Positions 8,862 through 18,465 are shown, counted from the first letter of the stretch. The stretch is DNA of 64,000 nucleotides from Flavobacterium praedii (GCF_026810365.1 NZ_CP113948.1:3311001-3375000), one strand, 5' to 3'. The notes: generated by a model not told the origin, from the letters alone. Made by a program: numbers and translations.

Positions 8862-11800
8862 AGCAACTATATATTCGGTTTATGATTCTTCTCCCAAAAC
8901 GGCTCAAATTGTAGCGCACTTACAGGAAAATAATTCTGTAAAAATGCAATTGGATGGTTTGATTGGGTCGGCAGTTTCTTTTGTCATACAGTCTATTTTT
9001 AAGAATGCAGAACTTCCTTTTTTAATCGTTTTTAATAATAAAGAAGAAGCAGCCTATTATTTGAACGATTTGGAACAAATGATTGGTGAACAGGATGTGT
9101 TGTTTTATCCCGGATCTTTTCGTCGTCCGTATCAAATTGAAGAAACGGACAATGCTAATGTTCTGCTTCGCTCCGAAGTACTTAACAGAATCAATTCTCG
9201 TAAAAAACCTGCTGTAATTGTAACGTATCCAGAAGCACTTTTTGAAAAAGTTGTTACGAGACAAAATTTGGATAAAAATACTTTGAAAGTTACTGTTGGC
9301 GATAAAATTTCGATTGATTTCCTAAATGAGGTTTTGTTTGAATATGAATTCAAACGAGTTGATTTTATTACAGAACCAGGTGAGTTCTCTGTTCGTGGTG
9401 GAATAGTCGATGTGTTTTCATTTTCGAATGACAATCCATACCGGATAGAATTTTTTGGAAATGAAGTCGAAAGCATCCGAAGTTTTGATGTGGGTACTCA
9501 GTTATCATTAGAAAAAAAGAAAAAAATTACCATTATCCCAAATGTTGAGAATAAAGTTTTTCAGGAAAATAGAGAGAGTTTTCTAGACTACATAAACGAA
9601 AAAACCGTTTTGTTTTTTCAAAATACAGAGAATCTTTTATACGAATTGGACAAGCAATTTGGCAGAGCCGAAGAAGCATTTGAAAAATTGTCCAAGGATA
9701 TCAAACATGCCACACCAGAACAATTGTTTCTGAACCAAAAAACATTTCTAAAACGAGCATTGGATTTTTCAGTTGTTGAATTCAATTCCAAGCCTGTTTT
9801 TAAAATTCAGAAGAAATTCGAATTTCACATTCAGCCGCAACCATCTTTCAACAAACAATTTGATTTGTTGTTGAATAACTTGAGTGAAAATCAATTTAAT
9901 GGGTTCAAAAATTATTTGTTATGTTCGAATGAGGCGCAGGCCAAACGCTTCCATGATATATTTGAGACGTTAGACGAAACCAATTCGGAGAATATACGTA
10001 AACAATATAAAACCATCGTATTGCCTTTGTATCAAGGTTTCATCGATCCCGAAAACCAGATTTGCTGTTATACCGATCATCAAATTTTTGAACGTTATCA
10101 TAAATTTAGCATTAAAAATGGCTATTCTAAAAAGCAAAATTTAACTTTAAAAGAACTGACAACTTTGTCCGTAGGCGATTATGTGACGCATATTGACCAC
10201 GGAATCGGTAAGTTTGGTGGACTGCAAAAAATACAAGTCGAAGGCAAAACACAAGAAGCGATTAAGCTCGTGTATGCCGATAATGATATCGTGTATGTGA
10301 GCATTCACTCGCTACATAAAATCTCAAAATACAACGGAAAAGACGGAACGCCTCCCAAAATATACAAACTAGGTTCGAATGCTTGGAAGACTTTAAAGCA
10401 AAAAACCAAAGCTAGAGTCAAGAACATTGCATTCAATTTGATTCAATTGTATGCCAAACGAAGATTGGAAAAAGGATATCAATTTGCTCCCGATAGTTAC
10501 TTGCAAAACGAATTGGAAAGTTCTTTTATCTATGAAGATACCCCAGATCAGATCAAATCGACACAGGAAGTCAAAGCCGATATGGAGAGCGAGCGCCCTA
10601 TGGATCGCTTGGTTTGTGGAGACGTAGGATTTGGCAAAACGGAAGTCGCTATTCGTGCCGCTTTCAAGGCAGTGGATAATTCGAAACAAGTGGCGGTTTT
10701 GGTTCCAACCACTATTTTGGCATACCAACACTACCGCACTTTTAGCGAAAGATTGAAAGATATGCCGGTTTCTATTGGTTACTTAAACCGTTTTAGAACT
10801 GCCAAACAAAAAGCAGAAACCCTTAAACAATTGGCCGAAGGCAAACTCGACATTGTGATCGGAACACACCAATTGGTCAACAAAAATGTAGTTTTCAAAG
10901 ACCTCGGATTATTGATTGTCGATGAGGAACAAAAGTTTGGTGTTAATGTAAAAGACAAACTCAAAACCATAGCGGCCAATGTTGATACCTTGACTTTGAC
11001 CGCGACTCCTATTCCGAGAACTTTACAGTTTTCGTTGATGGCAGCACGAGATTTATCGGTTATTACAACACCGCCACCAAACAGATATCCTATAGAAACC
11101 AATGTGGTGAGTTTTAATGAAGAATTGATTCGAGATGCGATTTCGTATGAAATTCAGCGAAACGGACAGGTTTTCTTTATCAATAATAGAATCGAAAATA
11201 TTAAGGAATTTGCCGGAATGATTCAGCGCTTGGTGCCCAACGCCCGAGTAGGGATTGGTCACGGGCAAATGGAAGGCGCGAAGCTAGAAGAATTAATGCT
11301 GGCGTTTATGAACGGAGAATTTGATGTTTTGGTAGCCACGACTATTATCGAAAGTGGATTGGACGTTCCGAATGCAAATACCATTTTTATCAATAACGCT
11401 AATAATTTTGGTCTGTCGGATTTACATCAAATGCGAGGTCGAGTAGGGCGTAGCAATAAAAAAGCGTTTTGTTATTTTATCTGTCCGCCGTATTCGCACA
11501 TGACTGAAGATGCTAGAAAACGAATTCAGGCTTTGGAACAATTCAGCGAGTTGGGAAGCGGTTTGAACATTGCCATGAAAGATCTTGAAATTCGTGGAGC
11601 AGGAGATTTGTTGGGAGGAGAACAAAGTGGTTTTATCAACGACATAGGTTTTGATACCTACCAAAAAATCATGAACGAGGCCATCGAAGAATTAAAGGAA
11701 AATGAATTCAAGGATTTATATCCCGAAGAAAGCAATATAGAAACCAAGGAATATGTAAAAGACCTGCAAATCGACACTGATTTTGAGTTGTTGTTTTCAG

Positions 11801-12222
11801 ACGAATACATCAATAATGTCACAGAGCGTTTGAGTTTGTACAACGAATTGGGAGCCGTCAAAAACGAAGAAGAATTGATTGTTTTTCAAAATAAACTAAT
11901 TGACCGTTTTGGTCCAATGCCACCAAGAGCGCTTGCCTTAATGAACAGTATCCGCATCAAATGGATTGCAACTCGCGTGGGTATCGAAAAGCTGGTAATG
12001 AAAAAAGGCAAGATGATTGGTTATTTTGTTTCGGATCAGCAATCGGATTATTACCATTCGGCACGTTTCCATAAAGTGATTCAGTTTGTGCAAAAAAACA
12101 GCAGTATTTGTGTCATGAAAGAAAAACAAACGCCAGCAGGTTTACGATTGTTACTGACTTTTGATAATGCCAAAACAACCCGAAGATGTTTGGAGTTGAT
12201 GGAGTTGTTAGGGGGGGAGTAA
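8854..12222 (+). CDS. mfd: Transcription-repair coupling factor Mfd
   Basis: This 1122-aa translocase has the expected Mfd order. A UvrB-homology region at the N-terminus is followed by the RNA-polymerase-interacting domain (GDYVTHIDHGIGKFGGLQ, around residues 440-460). The SF2 helicase core has Walker A GDVGFGKT near residue 590 and DEEQ near 690, then LTATPIPRTLQ and the RGRVGRS motif VI, and a C-terminal TRCF domain ends the protein. Mfd removes RNA polymerase stalled at DNA lesions and recruits UvrA. The only suitable start is a TTG at 8854 that overlaps the lipoprotein gene by 8 nt. Confidence 0.96.
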   Translation: MSKATIYSVYDSSPKTAQIVAHLQENNSVKMQLDGLIGSAVSFVIQSIFKNAELPFLIVFNNKEEAAYYLNDLEQMIGEQDVLFYPGSFRRPYQIEETDNANVLLRSEVLNRINSRKKPAVIVTYPEALFEKVVTRQNLDKNTLKVTVGDKISIDFLNEVLFEYEFKRVDFITEPGEFSVRGGIVDVFSFSNDNPYRIEFFGNEVESIRSFDVGTQLSLEKKKKITIIPNVENKVFQENRESFLDYINEKTVLFFQNTENLLYELDKQFGRAEEAFEKLSKDIKHATPEQLFLNQKTFLKRALDFSVVEFNSKPVFKIQKKFEFHIQPQPSFNKQFDLLLNNLSENQFNGFKNYLLCSNEAQAKRFHDIFETLDETNSENIRKQYKTIVLPLYQGFIDPENQICCYTDHQIFERYHKFSIKNGYSKKQNLTLKELTTLSVGDYVTHIDHGIGKFGGLQKIQVEGKTQEAIKLVYADNDIVYVSIHSLHKISKYNGKDGTPPKIYKLGSNAWKTLKQKTKARVKNIAFNLIQLYAKRRLEKGYQFAPDSYLQNELESSFIYEDTPDQIKSTQEVKADMESERPMDRLVCGDVGFGKTEVAIRAAFKAVDNSKQVAVLVPTTILAYQHYRTFSERLKDMPVSIGYLNRFRTAKQKAETLKQLAEGKLDIVIGTHQLVNKNVVFKDLGLLIVDEEQKFGVNVKDKLKTIAANVDTLTLTATPIPRTLQFSLMAARDLSVITTPPPNRYPIETNVVSFNEELIRDAISYEIQRNGQVFFINNRIENIKEFAGMIQRLVPNARVGIGHGQMEGAKLEELMLAFMNGEFDVLVATTIIESGLDVPNANTIFINNANNFGLSDLHQMRGRVGRSNKKAFCYFICPPYSHMTEDARKRIQALEQFSELGSGLNIAMKDLEIRGAGDLLGGEQSGFINDIGFDTYQKIMNEAIEELKENEFKDLYPEESNIETKEYVKDLQIDTDFELLFSDEYINNVTERLSLYNELGAVKNEEELIVFQNKLIDRFGPMPPRALALMNSIRIKWIATRVGIEKLVMKKGKMIGYFVSDQQSDYYHSARFHKVIQFVQKNSSICVMKEKQTPAGLRLLLTFDNAKTTRRCLELMELLGGE

Positions 12223-12302
12223 AGTAAAAAAACTTCTGGTTTTTTAAAGAAGATGAGGCACTATTTTATTTTGTATATTTGATTTTTACAAATTCATTTC
12301 CA

Positions 12303-13232
12303 ATGAAATCAAAATCAATCGAAGAGTTTTACCAAGATATTGTTAGAGATTCCGATATTAAACCAAGCTCGTTATTACCCAGTGGCATCCAAAAAGAAAT
12401 TGGACATTTTAATGTTTTTAATATTCAAGAACTTTTTGAAAAGATGAAGCAAAAACCGGTTATGCCTTATGACCGAAGAGCTTATTTTAAAATAAGTTTG
12501 ATACAGGGCAAAAACAGAGTGGAGTATGCCGATCGTGTAATTGATATTGAAGAAAACGCACTTCTATTCGCCACTCCCAAAATCCCATATCATTATGTGC
12601 CACAGGATACAAAGCAGGCGGGTCATTTTTGTGTTTTTACCACTGAGTTCTTGACCAAAGACAAGAGTGGAATTGATTTGGATAAATTACCAATTTTTCA
12701 AACGGACGGCTATCCTGTTTTTCAGCTTACGAAAGAGGAAACAATTGCAATAGATCTTATTTTTAAAAAGATACACAGCGAAATCAATTCGGATTATGTG
12801 TATAAATACGATTTGATTCGGAACTATGTAGCGGAACTAATTCACTTTGGACAAAAGTTACAACCTGTAACGGCGCTATATTCCAAGCACAATTCGGCAG
12901 CCAGAGTTTCTTCTTTATTTGCCGAATTACTCGAAAGGCAATTTCCAATTGAATCGCCTCACCAGCGGTTGGAATTGAAATCGGCCAAAGATTTTGCTAC
13001 GCGTTTGTCCATTCATGTCAATCATCTCAATAAAGTTTTAAAAGAAAACACAGGTAAAACCACCACCGAATTGATCAGCGACAGATTGATTCATGAAGCC
13101 AAAATTCTATTGAAACAAACCGACTGGAATATCTCGGAAATTGCCTATTCTCTCGGATTTGAAGAGTTGGCTCATTTTTCTAATTTTTTCAAGAAACAAA
13201 CGGCACTGACTCCCTTATCTTTTCGAGATTAA
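12303..13232 (+). CDS. AraC-family transcriptional regulator
   Basis: The protein is 309 aa from the ATG at 12303; an upstream TTG at 12279 is possible but unnecessary. The N-terminal ~190 residues look like an AraC-type sensing cupin. The C-terminal ~100 residues carry two helix-turn-helix segments: ATRLSIHVNHLNKVLKENTG, then ISEIAYSLGFEELAHFSNFF, which fits the family's second HTH signature. It sits 100 nt upstream of an SDR oxidoreductase in the same direction, and the likely role is to control that gene. The inducer is unknown. Confidence 0.88.
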   Translation: MKSKSIEEFYQDIVRDSDIKPSSLLPSGIQKEIGHFNVFNIQELFEKMKQKPVMPYDRRAYFKISLIQGKNRVEYADRVIDIEENALLFATPKIPYHYVPQDTKQAGHFCVFTTEFLTKDKSGIDLDKLPIFQTDGYPVFQLTKEETIAIDLIFKKIHSEINSDYVYKYDLIRNYVAELIHFGQKLQPVTALYSKHNSAARVSSLFAELLERQFPIESPHQRLELKSAKDFATRLSIHVNHLNKVLKENTGKTTTELISDRLIHEAKILLKQTDWNISEIAYSLGFEELAHFSNFFKKQTALTPLSFRD

Positions 13233-13332
13233 ATAGCCTGATTTGAATTTTGCAAATTATCGATTGATTTTTGCAATTCTGGAGCTTACCCTCTGTTCTA
13301 ATTTTGTCCCATCAATTTAAAACAAAATAAAG

Positions 13333-14100
13333 ATGGAAATTAAAAAAAGTAAAATAGCATTTGTTACAGGAGGAAGCCGCGGTCTAGGAAAAGACATGGC
13401 TTTGAATCTAGCTCAAAAAGGGATGGACGTCATTTTAACTTTCAATAGCCAAAAAGAAGAAGCTGAAGAAGTAGTATCCGAAATCGAAAAATTAGGACAA
13501 AAAGCAGCCGCCATTCAATTGAATGTTGCTGAGGTGAATAGTTTTGATCTTTTTTTTCAAAAAGTTTCAGCAACTTTAAAAAACACTTTCAATACCGATA
13601 AAATCGATTTTTTAATCAACAATGCGGGAGTTGGTCTTCACGAAAGTTTTTCGACAACCACTGCAGCACAATTTGATGATTTGGTTAATATTCAATTCAA
13701 AGGCCCCTTTTTTCTAACCCAAAAAGCATTGGAAATATTGAACGATGGCGGCGGAATTGTAAATATTTCATCGGGATTGACTCGTTTTTCATTTCCGGGA
13801 TATTCAACGTATGCGAGTATGAAAGGTGCAATGGAGACATTGACGAAATACCAAGCAATAGAATTGGGAGCTAGAAAAATTAGAGTGAATGTTGTGGCAC
13901 CTGGAGCGATAGAAACCGATTTTGGTGGTGGGGTGGTTCGAGACAATGAACAACTAAATCAGTTAGTTGCTTCATTGACCGCTTTAGGTCGTGCTGGTTT
14001 GCCAGATGATATTGGAAGCGTTGTTGCCTTTTTGTGTACTGATGATGCCAAATGGGTAAATGGACAGCGCATTGAAGTTTCGGGAGGGATGAATTTGTAA
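13333..14100 (+). CDS. SDR-family NAD(P)-dependent oxidoreductase
   Basis: This 255-aa classical short-chain dehydrogenase has the cofactor motif TGGSRGLG, NNAG (residues ~96-99), a catalytic Ser in NISSG and the YASMK Tyr-Lys pair. The length is standard. It resembles 3-oxoacyl-ACP-reductase-like or glucose-dehydrogenase-like SDRs of the AraC-SDR pairs common in soil bacteria, but substrate cannot be assigned. The preceding AraC gene probably regulates it. The intergenic stretch before the ATG is short and AT-rich. Confidence 0.88.
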   Translation: MEIKKSKIAFVTGGSRGLGKDMALNLAQKGMDVILTFNSQKEEAEEVVSEIEKLGQKAAAIQLNVAEVNSFDLFFQKVSATLKNTFNTDKIDFLINNAGVGLHESFSTTTAAQFDDLVNIQFKGPFFLTQKALEILNDGGGIVNISSGLTRFSFPGYSTYASMKGAMETLTKYQAIELGARKIRVNVVAPGAIETDFGGGVVRDNEQLNQLVASLTALGRAGLPDDIGSVVAFLCTDDAKWVNGQRIEVSGGMNL

Positions 14101-14122
14101 TTATCTAAGAAGTAAATTTCAG

Positions 14123-14188
14123 GTACAGATTTCACTAATTTTCACAAATTACTTAGTGGAAATTAATGAAATCTGTACTTGCTTTTTT
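14123..14188 (+). terminator. Intrinsic terminator after the SDR gene
   Basis: A 12-bp inverted repeat, gtacagatttca (14123-14134) and tgaaatctgtac (14167-14178), is extended by weaker pairing inside and followed by a T run at 14182-14188. It reaches the 3' end of the convergent Fe-S gene. Confidence 0.75.
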
Positions 14189-14904
14189 TACCTAGTCACT
14201 TCCTCAATTAAATAAAAAATAGATTTAAAATCAATTCCACTCATTTTTTCAAAACCAATTTCACAGGTTCTACTGGTAGAATATCCTTCTTTGCAATTGG
14301 TAGGAATTTGAGTTTTTAAATCTCGCAAACCATGTTCGTTCAATTCTGGAACTAGAAAACCTCTATCTCCAGCAAAACCACAACAATTGCTGTCAATAAT
14401 GGTTACATTATTGGCACACAAATTGGATAAGGCAAGGAGTTGGTCCATCTTCCCGATTTTTTTAACAGAGCAAACTGGAAAAACAACTACAGCATCTTTT
14501 TTGTTTTTTATAGTCAAAAGGGGCATTACATAATCCAACATAAATTCAATAGGATCTACTATTTTTAAGTCGCTTTTAAACTCTTCTTTCGAATGGTAAA
14601 AACAAGGACTCATGTCATACAAAATGGGATGTTTTCCGTTTTCTGAAACTTTGAGTAGGTCTTTTTCTAAAGCTTCTGATTGGGCATGATTGGCTTCGTC
14701 AAAACCTTTGCTGGAAAATGGCATTCCACAACAATGCGTGTCTAAAGCTTCAGGATAAATTATAGTAAAACCTGCACGGACCAATAATTGATGAGTAAGG
14801 GAAGTCAATTGAAGATCATCCGAATCCTGGAAACTGTTTTTACCCATGCTTCTGTTGATGCAGGAAGGAAAGTAAACGACTTTTAAATCAGTAGTTGTAT
14901 TCAT
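14188..14904 (-). CDS. CCG-domain (Fe-S)-binding protein, C-terminal partner of the FAD-linked oxidase
   Basis: This 238-aa protein has two cysteine-rich CCG modules, seen as THCCGMPF and SNCCGFAG with upstream FPSC and MSPC cysteines. Such modules bind a cofactor or iron-sulfur cluster in GlpC/LutA/heterodisulfide-reductase-type electron carriers. The gene starts one nucleotide after the stop of the FAD oxidase gene, so the two are translationally coupled. In many bacteria these two parts form a single D-lactate-dehydrogenase-like polypeptide. Here it is a separate ORF, and loss of one T at the junction would fuse them in frame. Confidence 0.85.
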   Translation of the reverse strand: MNTTTDLKVVYFPSCINRSMGKNSFQDSDDLQLTSLTHQLLVRAGFTIIYPEALDTHCCGMPFSSKGFDEANHAQSEALEKDLLKVSENGKHPILYDMSPCFYHSKEEFKSDLKIVDPIEFMLDYVMPLLTIKNKKDAVVVFPVCSVKKIGKMDQLLALSNLCANNVTIIDSNCCGFAGDRGFLVPELNEHGLRDLKTQIPTNCKEGYSTSRTCEIGFEKMSGIDFKSIFYLIEEVTR

Positions 14905-14905
14905 T

Positions 14906-17017
14906 TTAATGCTTTTGATTTAAGTTTATTTTATGGGCTCCTTTTGGCATTTCGGGAATCCATTTCGGAAGTTTTCCAAAGGTAATAAAGTGAGCTGCGT
15001 TCGATAATGCAGTCATAATAGTGGTTCCAAGAATGGTATGAAAAACCGAAATTATCTTCAATCCAATTCTCAAAATCGCCGTAGTTCCCGCCATGTGAGA
15101 ACCAATATAAGCAGCCACTTTTTTATCGTTTGAATCCAACTCGGAGGCACGCCATTCTTTTACAAATTTACCGGTATCGATATGAACGGGACATGCCAAT
15201 GCACAAAGCCCATCGGTTGCACAAGTCTCATCCAGTTGGTATGTGACATCTTTTCGAATGTCGGCCAATCGCTGTGGATTATCCTTTGTACTTTCCAATC
15301 TGCTGATTTCTCTGGCAATCACAATGCGTTGTCGTGGGGATAAAGTCAGTCCTTCGGATACACAATGCGGCTCACAAAATCCGCACTCCATACACTTGTC
15401 AATAATAGTATTGGATTCGGGGAGTGGTTTTAAATTTTTGAGATGCGCTTTAGGATCGGGATTGATTAATACGTCGGGATTTATTTTATTGTGAGGGTCA
15501 AAGATAGTCTTGATGCGTTTCATGATTTCGTAAGCCGCAGTACCCCATTCTTTTTCTACAAAAGGAGCCATGTTTCGTCCTGTTCCATGTTCTGCTTTTA
15601 AGGAACCATTAAAACGATCGACTACCAAAACGGCTAATTCGGACATTAGTTTTTCATAACGATCGACTTCGGTTTGGTTCGAAAAGTCCTGAGAAAAAAC
15701 AAAATGAAGATTTCCTTCCAAGGCATGACCAAATAAAACCGCATCGTGGTATTCGTATTTTTTAAACAAATCTTTCAGTGCTAAGCAGGCATCAGCTAGT
15801 TGAGGTAGTGGGAAAGCTACGTCTTCAATAATAACTGACGTTCCATTTTTTCTGAGTCCGCCAACTGTTGGCAACAATCCTTTTCGGGCTTTCCAATTGA
15901 AATAATATTGCTTGGGATTTGAAGTAAATTCATATTCCGAAAAAGTGGGAATAGATTCAATTTCTGAACGAACTTTTAGTTGTTTTATCAACATGTTATC
16001 CAGATCGTTATCCCGGCATTCGACTAATAAAGCACATGCCGATTCTGGTAATGTTTTAAAATAGTCAGGCGCATCATCGTCATTTTCTACAGAACGAATG
16101 GATTCCCTATCCAGTAATTCAACCGCAGCAACGGGAGCAGATTTTAATAAAATAGTAGCATTACAAGCATCCTGTATTGTATTAAAAATGAGTAAGGAAC
16201 AGGATTTGTGTTTTTCGTCTATAACCGTTTTGAAAGTTACATTCGAAATAAAAGCCAGCGTACCTTCAGACCCTACCATTAAATGCTTTATAATCTCAAT
16301 CGGGTCTTGATAATCGACCAAGGCATTGATGCTATAACCGGTAGTATTTTTTATTTTGAATTTATTTTTGATGAGGTGATACAGCGTTTCGTTACTTTTG
16401 ATTGTATCTCTGAGATTTTCAATTTCTTGAATTAAAACGATTTTATTTTTTGTAAAAGCATTTACACTCTCCTCATTTGCAGTGTCTAGAATGGTTCCGT
16501 CATTCAATACAATTCGGATATCAGCTATGGTTTGATAGGAATTTTGGGCTGTCCCACAACACATTCCACTGGCATTATTGGCAACAATTCCGCCTATCAT
16601 TGCAGCCCCGATTGAGGCAGGATCAGGACCAATTTTCAACCCATGAGGCGCTAAATAATTATTGGCTTTGGCTCCAATAATTCCGGGCTCCAATTTTATT
16701 TTAGTATTACTATCCAAAAGTTCAAAACTTTTCCAACCGTGCGTGGCTACAACCAAAACAGAATCCGTAATGGCCTGTCCGGATAAACTAGTTCCTGCCG
16801 CACGAAAAGTTAATGCGATATCAAGTGATTTGGCTTGTTTTATAATCTCGATTACTTCGGACTCAGTGTGGGCCAGAATTACAATTTTTGGGATCAGTCT
16901 GTAAAAACTAGCATCGGTTCCATAGGCAAGTGTTTGCAACGGATTGGTTAAAATACGTTTGGGATCAATAGTGGCTGATAGTAGGTCTTTTAACTTTTGA
17001 TAAGAAGGAGCTAACAT
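14906..17017 (-). CDS. FAD-binding, 4Fe-4S oxidase of the D-lactate dehydrogenase/GlcD type
   Basis: The protein is 703 aa from the start MLAPSYQKLK (an 18-codon upstream extension is unlikely). It begins with a PCMH-type FAD domain (RAAGTSLSGQA, PDPASIGAAMIGGIVANNASG), followed by an FAD-oxidase C-terminal region (HALEGNLHFVF, EHGTGRNMAPFVEKEWG). Two 4Fe-4S motifs, CMECGFCEPHC and CATDGLCALACP, come next. It then ends, without the CCG domains of full-length homologues, and those are encoded by the next gene. The likely activity is oxidation of D-lactate or another 2-hydroxyacid, with electrons passing through Fe-S centres to the quinone pool. The protein is probably membrane-associated. Confidence 0.88.
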   Translation of the reverse strand: MLAPSYQKLKDLLSATIDPKRILTNPLQTLAYGTDASFYRLIPKIVILAHTESEVIEIIKQAKSLDIALTFRAAGTSLSGQAITDSVLVVATHGWKSFELLDSNTKIKLEPGIIGAKANNYLAPHGLKIGPDPASIGAAMIGGIVANNASGMCCGTAQNSYQTIADIRIVLNDGTILDTANEESVNAFTKNKIVLIQEIENLRDTIKSNETLYHLIKNKFKIKNTTGYSINALVDYQDPIEIIKHLMVGSEGTLAFISNVTFKTVIDEKHKSCSLLIFNTIQDACNATILLKSAPVAAVELLDRESIRSVENDDDAPDYFKTLPESACALLVECRDNDLDNMLIKQLKVRSEIESIPTFSEYEFTSNPKQYYFNWKARKGLLPTVGGLRKNGTSVIIEDVAFPLPQLADACLALKDLFKKYEYHDAVLFGHALEGNLHFVFSQDFSNQTEVDRYEKLMSELAVLVVDRFNGSLKAEHGTGRNMAPFVEKEWGTAAYEIMKRIKTIFDPHNKINPDVLINPDPKAHLKNLKPLPESNTIIDKCMECGFCEPHCVSEGLTLSPRQRIVIAREISRLESTKDNPQRLADIRKDVTYQLDETCATDGLCALACPVHIDTGKFVKEWRASELDSNDKKVAAYIGSHMAGTTAILRIGLKIISVFHTILGTTIMTALSNAAHFITFGKLPKWIPEMPKGAHKINLNQKH

Positions 17018-17130
17018 GGTGATTGTGTTTATAAATAGACTGATTTTATTGCACAGAGGCGTACTCCACACTTTTTGTGATAAAAATGTAAATTTAGGAA
17101 TTAGCGAATGTTATATCAGGATTTGAACAA

Positions 17131-17159
17131 AAAAAAACGAAGCAATAAGCTTCGTTTTC
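17131..17159 (-). terminator. Intrinsic terminator after the ACT-like gene
   Basis: Read on the minus strand, aaaacgaagc and gcttcgtttt pair around a short loop and the stem continues into an uninterrupted T run. It starts about 20 nt after the stop of the 17178-17834 gene. Confidence 0.8.
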
Positions 17160-17177
17160 AATTATAAGAACTAATTT

Positions 17178-17834
17178 TTAATTTTTCAAGTCTTTAATCA
17201 CTTTAAAAGCAACATCTACTTCATTTTCACTAACCAAAATAGTAAACTCATTCGAAGTCGAAATTACCTCATTGATAATAATTCCTTCCCATGCCAAACG
17301 TTGAAATATGAAATAATAAATTCCAGGAACAACAATGTTTTCTTTTGGTAATTTTACGGTTATAGAAGCTAAATTATCCAGTTTTTGGATCATTTTTTCA
17401 GCAGTAAAATGTTTTTCAACCAAATGATTTACACTATTACTAACCACAATATTAGTCTCGTTTACTCCTTTGGACGAAGTGTAAAAAATATCAGGTAACG
17501 AATTGATATCCGTAATTAAGTCAGCTTGTTTGTTCAAAACAGTATCCGAAACGGCAAAGGTATAATCGGTCAAAGCCGAACGAACGGTAATTTCACCAAT
17601 GTTTTTTATTACTTTATTAATTTTATGATTCAATCGAAAGTCCAACTCTTCAGTCAATCGTTTCAATGCCATTACAACGGCTCCTTGTTTTACCTCTTTT
17701 CCAAATTCACTTTCCAATTCGGTCATGATATTTCGGGACAAAGAGGTCAAATTAATAATGCCAAGTGACAATGCGTTCAACAAAAAAGGCTTTGTTTTGA
17801 TGTAATTTTCAACAATAGATGAAACTGTTTTCAT
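17178..17834 (-). CDS. Conserved protein with a C-terminal ACT-like region
   Basis: This 218-aa soluble protein has a helical N-terminal half (residues 1-75, with NIMTELESEFGKEVKQGAVV resembling a winged-helix-like region). The C-terminal part reads like the tandem ACT half of aspartate kinases (SITVKLPKENIVVPGIYYFI, then EVISTSNEFTILVSENEVDV). There is no kinase catalytic domain, so it is not an aspartate kinase, although similar proteins may carry that label. A role in amino-acid-responsive regulation is inference only. A strong promoter lies upstream at 17890-17920. Confidence 0.75.
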   Translation of the reverse strand: MKTVSSIVENYIKTKPFLLNALSLGIINLTSLSRNIMTELESEFGKEVKQGAVVMALKRLTEELDFRLNHKINKVIKNIGEITVRSALTDYTFAVSDTVLNKQADLITDINSLPDIFYTSSKGVNETNIVVSNSVNHLVEKHFTAEKMIQKLDNLASITVKLPKENIVVPGIYYFIFQRLAWEGIIINEVISTSNEFTILVSENEVDVAFKVIKDLKN

Positions 17835-17889
17835 AATGTATAGTGGTTTTTACGTAGTTAGTACTTAGTTTTTGTATCTAATTTTATTG

Positions 17890-17920
17890 CAAATATACAT
17901 AAAAAACAATTTGTTACAAA
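17890..17920 (-). promoter_or_regulatory. Consensus Bacteroidota promoter for the ACT-like gene
   Basis: On the minus strand TTTG (17920-17917), a 19-nt spacer and TATATTTG (17897-17890) match the full TTTG-N19-TAnnTTTG consensus. It lies about 55 nt upstream of the start codon and is the best-formed promoter seen in the window. Confidence 0.75.
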
Positions 17921-17940
17921 TATAACATTGTTAAATTTCT

Positions 17941-18300
17941 TTAAAAGTGATAAAAAGCATCTATAAGGTGTTCAATTGCAAAGGATTTCCCTTCTTTATT
18001 GATGGCAATAATATCAAAACGGACATCAATATCCAAATCTCTTTCAATTACGTAGGCATCTACGGCTTTTACTAAGAGTTGAATTTTTTTTGGCTTTACA
18101 AAATCTTGAGGCAAACCAAAATCCAATGACGAACGGGTTTTTACTTCTACAATGGCAAGTGTATTTTCGATTTGGGCAATAATATCAATTTCGGCTTTCT
18201 GAAACGTCCAATTGGTTTCCAAAATAGTATATCCATTTTTCCGAAGATATTCTACTGCAAGATCTTCTCCCAGCTTTCCCAGTTCATTGTGTTCTGCCAT
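17941..18300 (-). CDS. YraN family protein (UPF0102), predicted nuclease-fold
   Basis: This 119-aa protein has the typical length. It starts MAEHNELGKLGEDLAVEYL and carries the restriction-endonuclease-like core ILETNWTFQKAEIDIIA followed by LAIVEVKTRSS, in which Asp, Glu and Lys of the PD-(D/E)xK fold are present. The family is widespread and its physiological role is not settled; Holliday-junction or DNA-repair functions have been suggested. The gene stands alone between a promoter region and a repeat element. Confidence 0.9.
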   Translation of the reverse strand: MAEHNELGKLGEDLAVEYLRKNGYTILETNWTFQKAEIDIIAQIENTLAIVEVKTRSSLDFGLPQDFVKPKKIQLLVKAVDAYVIERDLDIDVRFDIIAINKEGKSFAIEHLIDAFYHF

Positions 18301-18401
18301 TTTTAAAGTTAGAAATTATTGATATGAAGTTATAAAATAAAAAAAAGAGTAAAATTATTTATTTTTTGAAGCAGAAAGATTAGGCATTTTTGTTAGCATC
18401 G

Positions 18402-18465
18402 TCCCGCTTTTCGTTACAATCTCCCGAAGAAAAATCGGGAGGATTTTCACTGCAATCGGGGCTAG
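18402..18465 (-). repeat. ~80-bp hairpin element, copy 1 (same family as 45591-45670)
   Basis: On the plus strand this reads tcccgcttttcgttacaat, then a perfect hairpin ctcccga...tcgggag (18421-18441), then ggattttcactgcaatcggggctag. The copy at 45591-45670 has the same framework (cc-gct-tcc-caatatc, hairpin, aggatatttgctcc...tgggctag) with a different stem. The conserved flanks with a variable, self-complementary centre suggest a structured nucleic-acid element. It occupies the 275-bp gap between yraN and the LD-carboxypeptidase gene. Confidence 0.7.

Noticed and set aside
17178..17834. Assignment as aspartate kinase
   Set aside because: Only an ACT-like C-terminal region is seen. The amino-acid-kinase catalytic domain is absent and the length is about half that of aspartate kinases.
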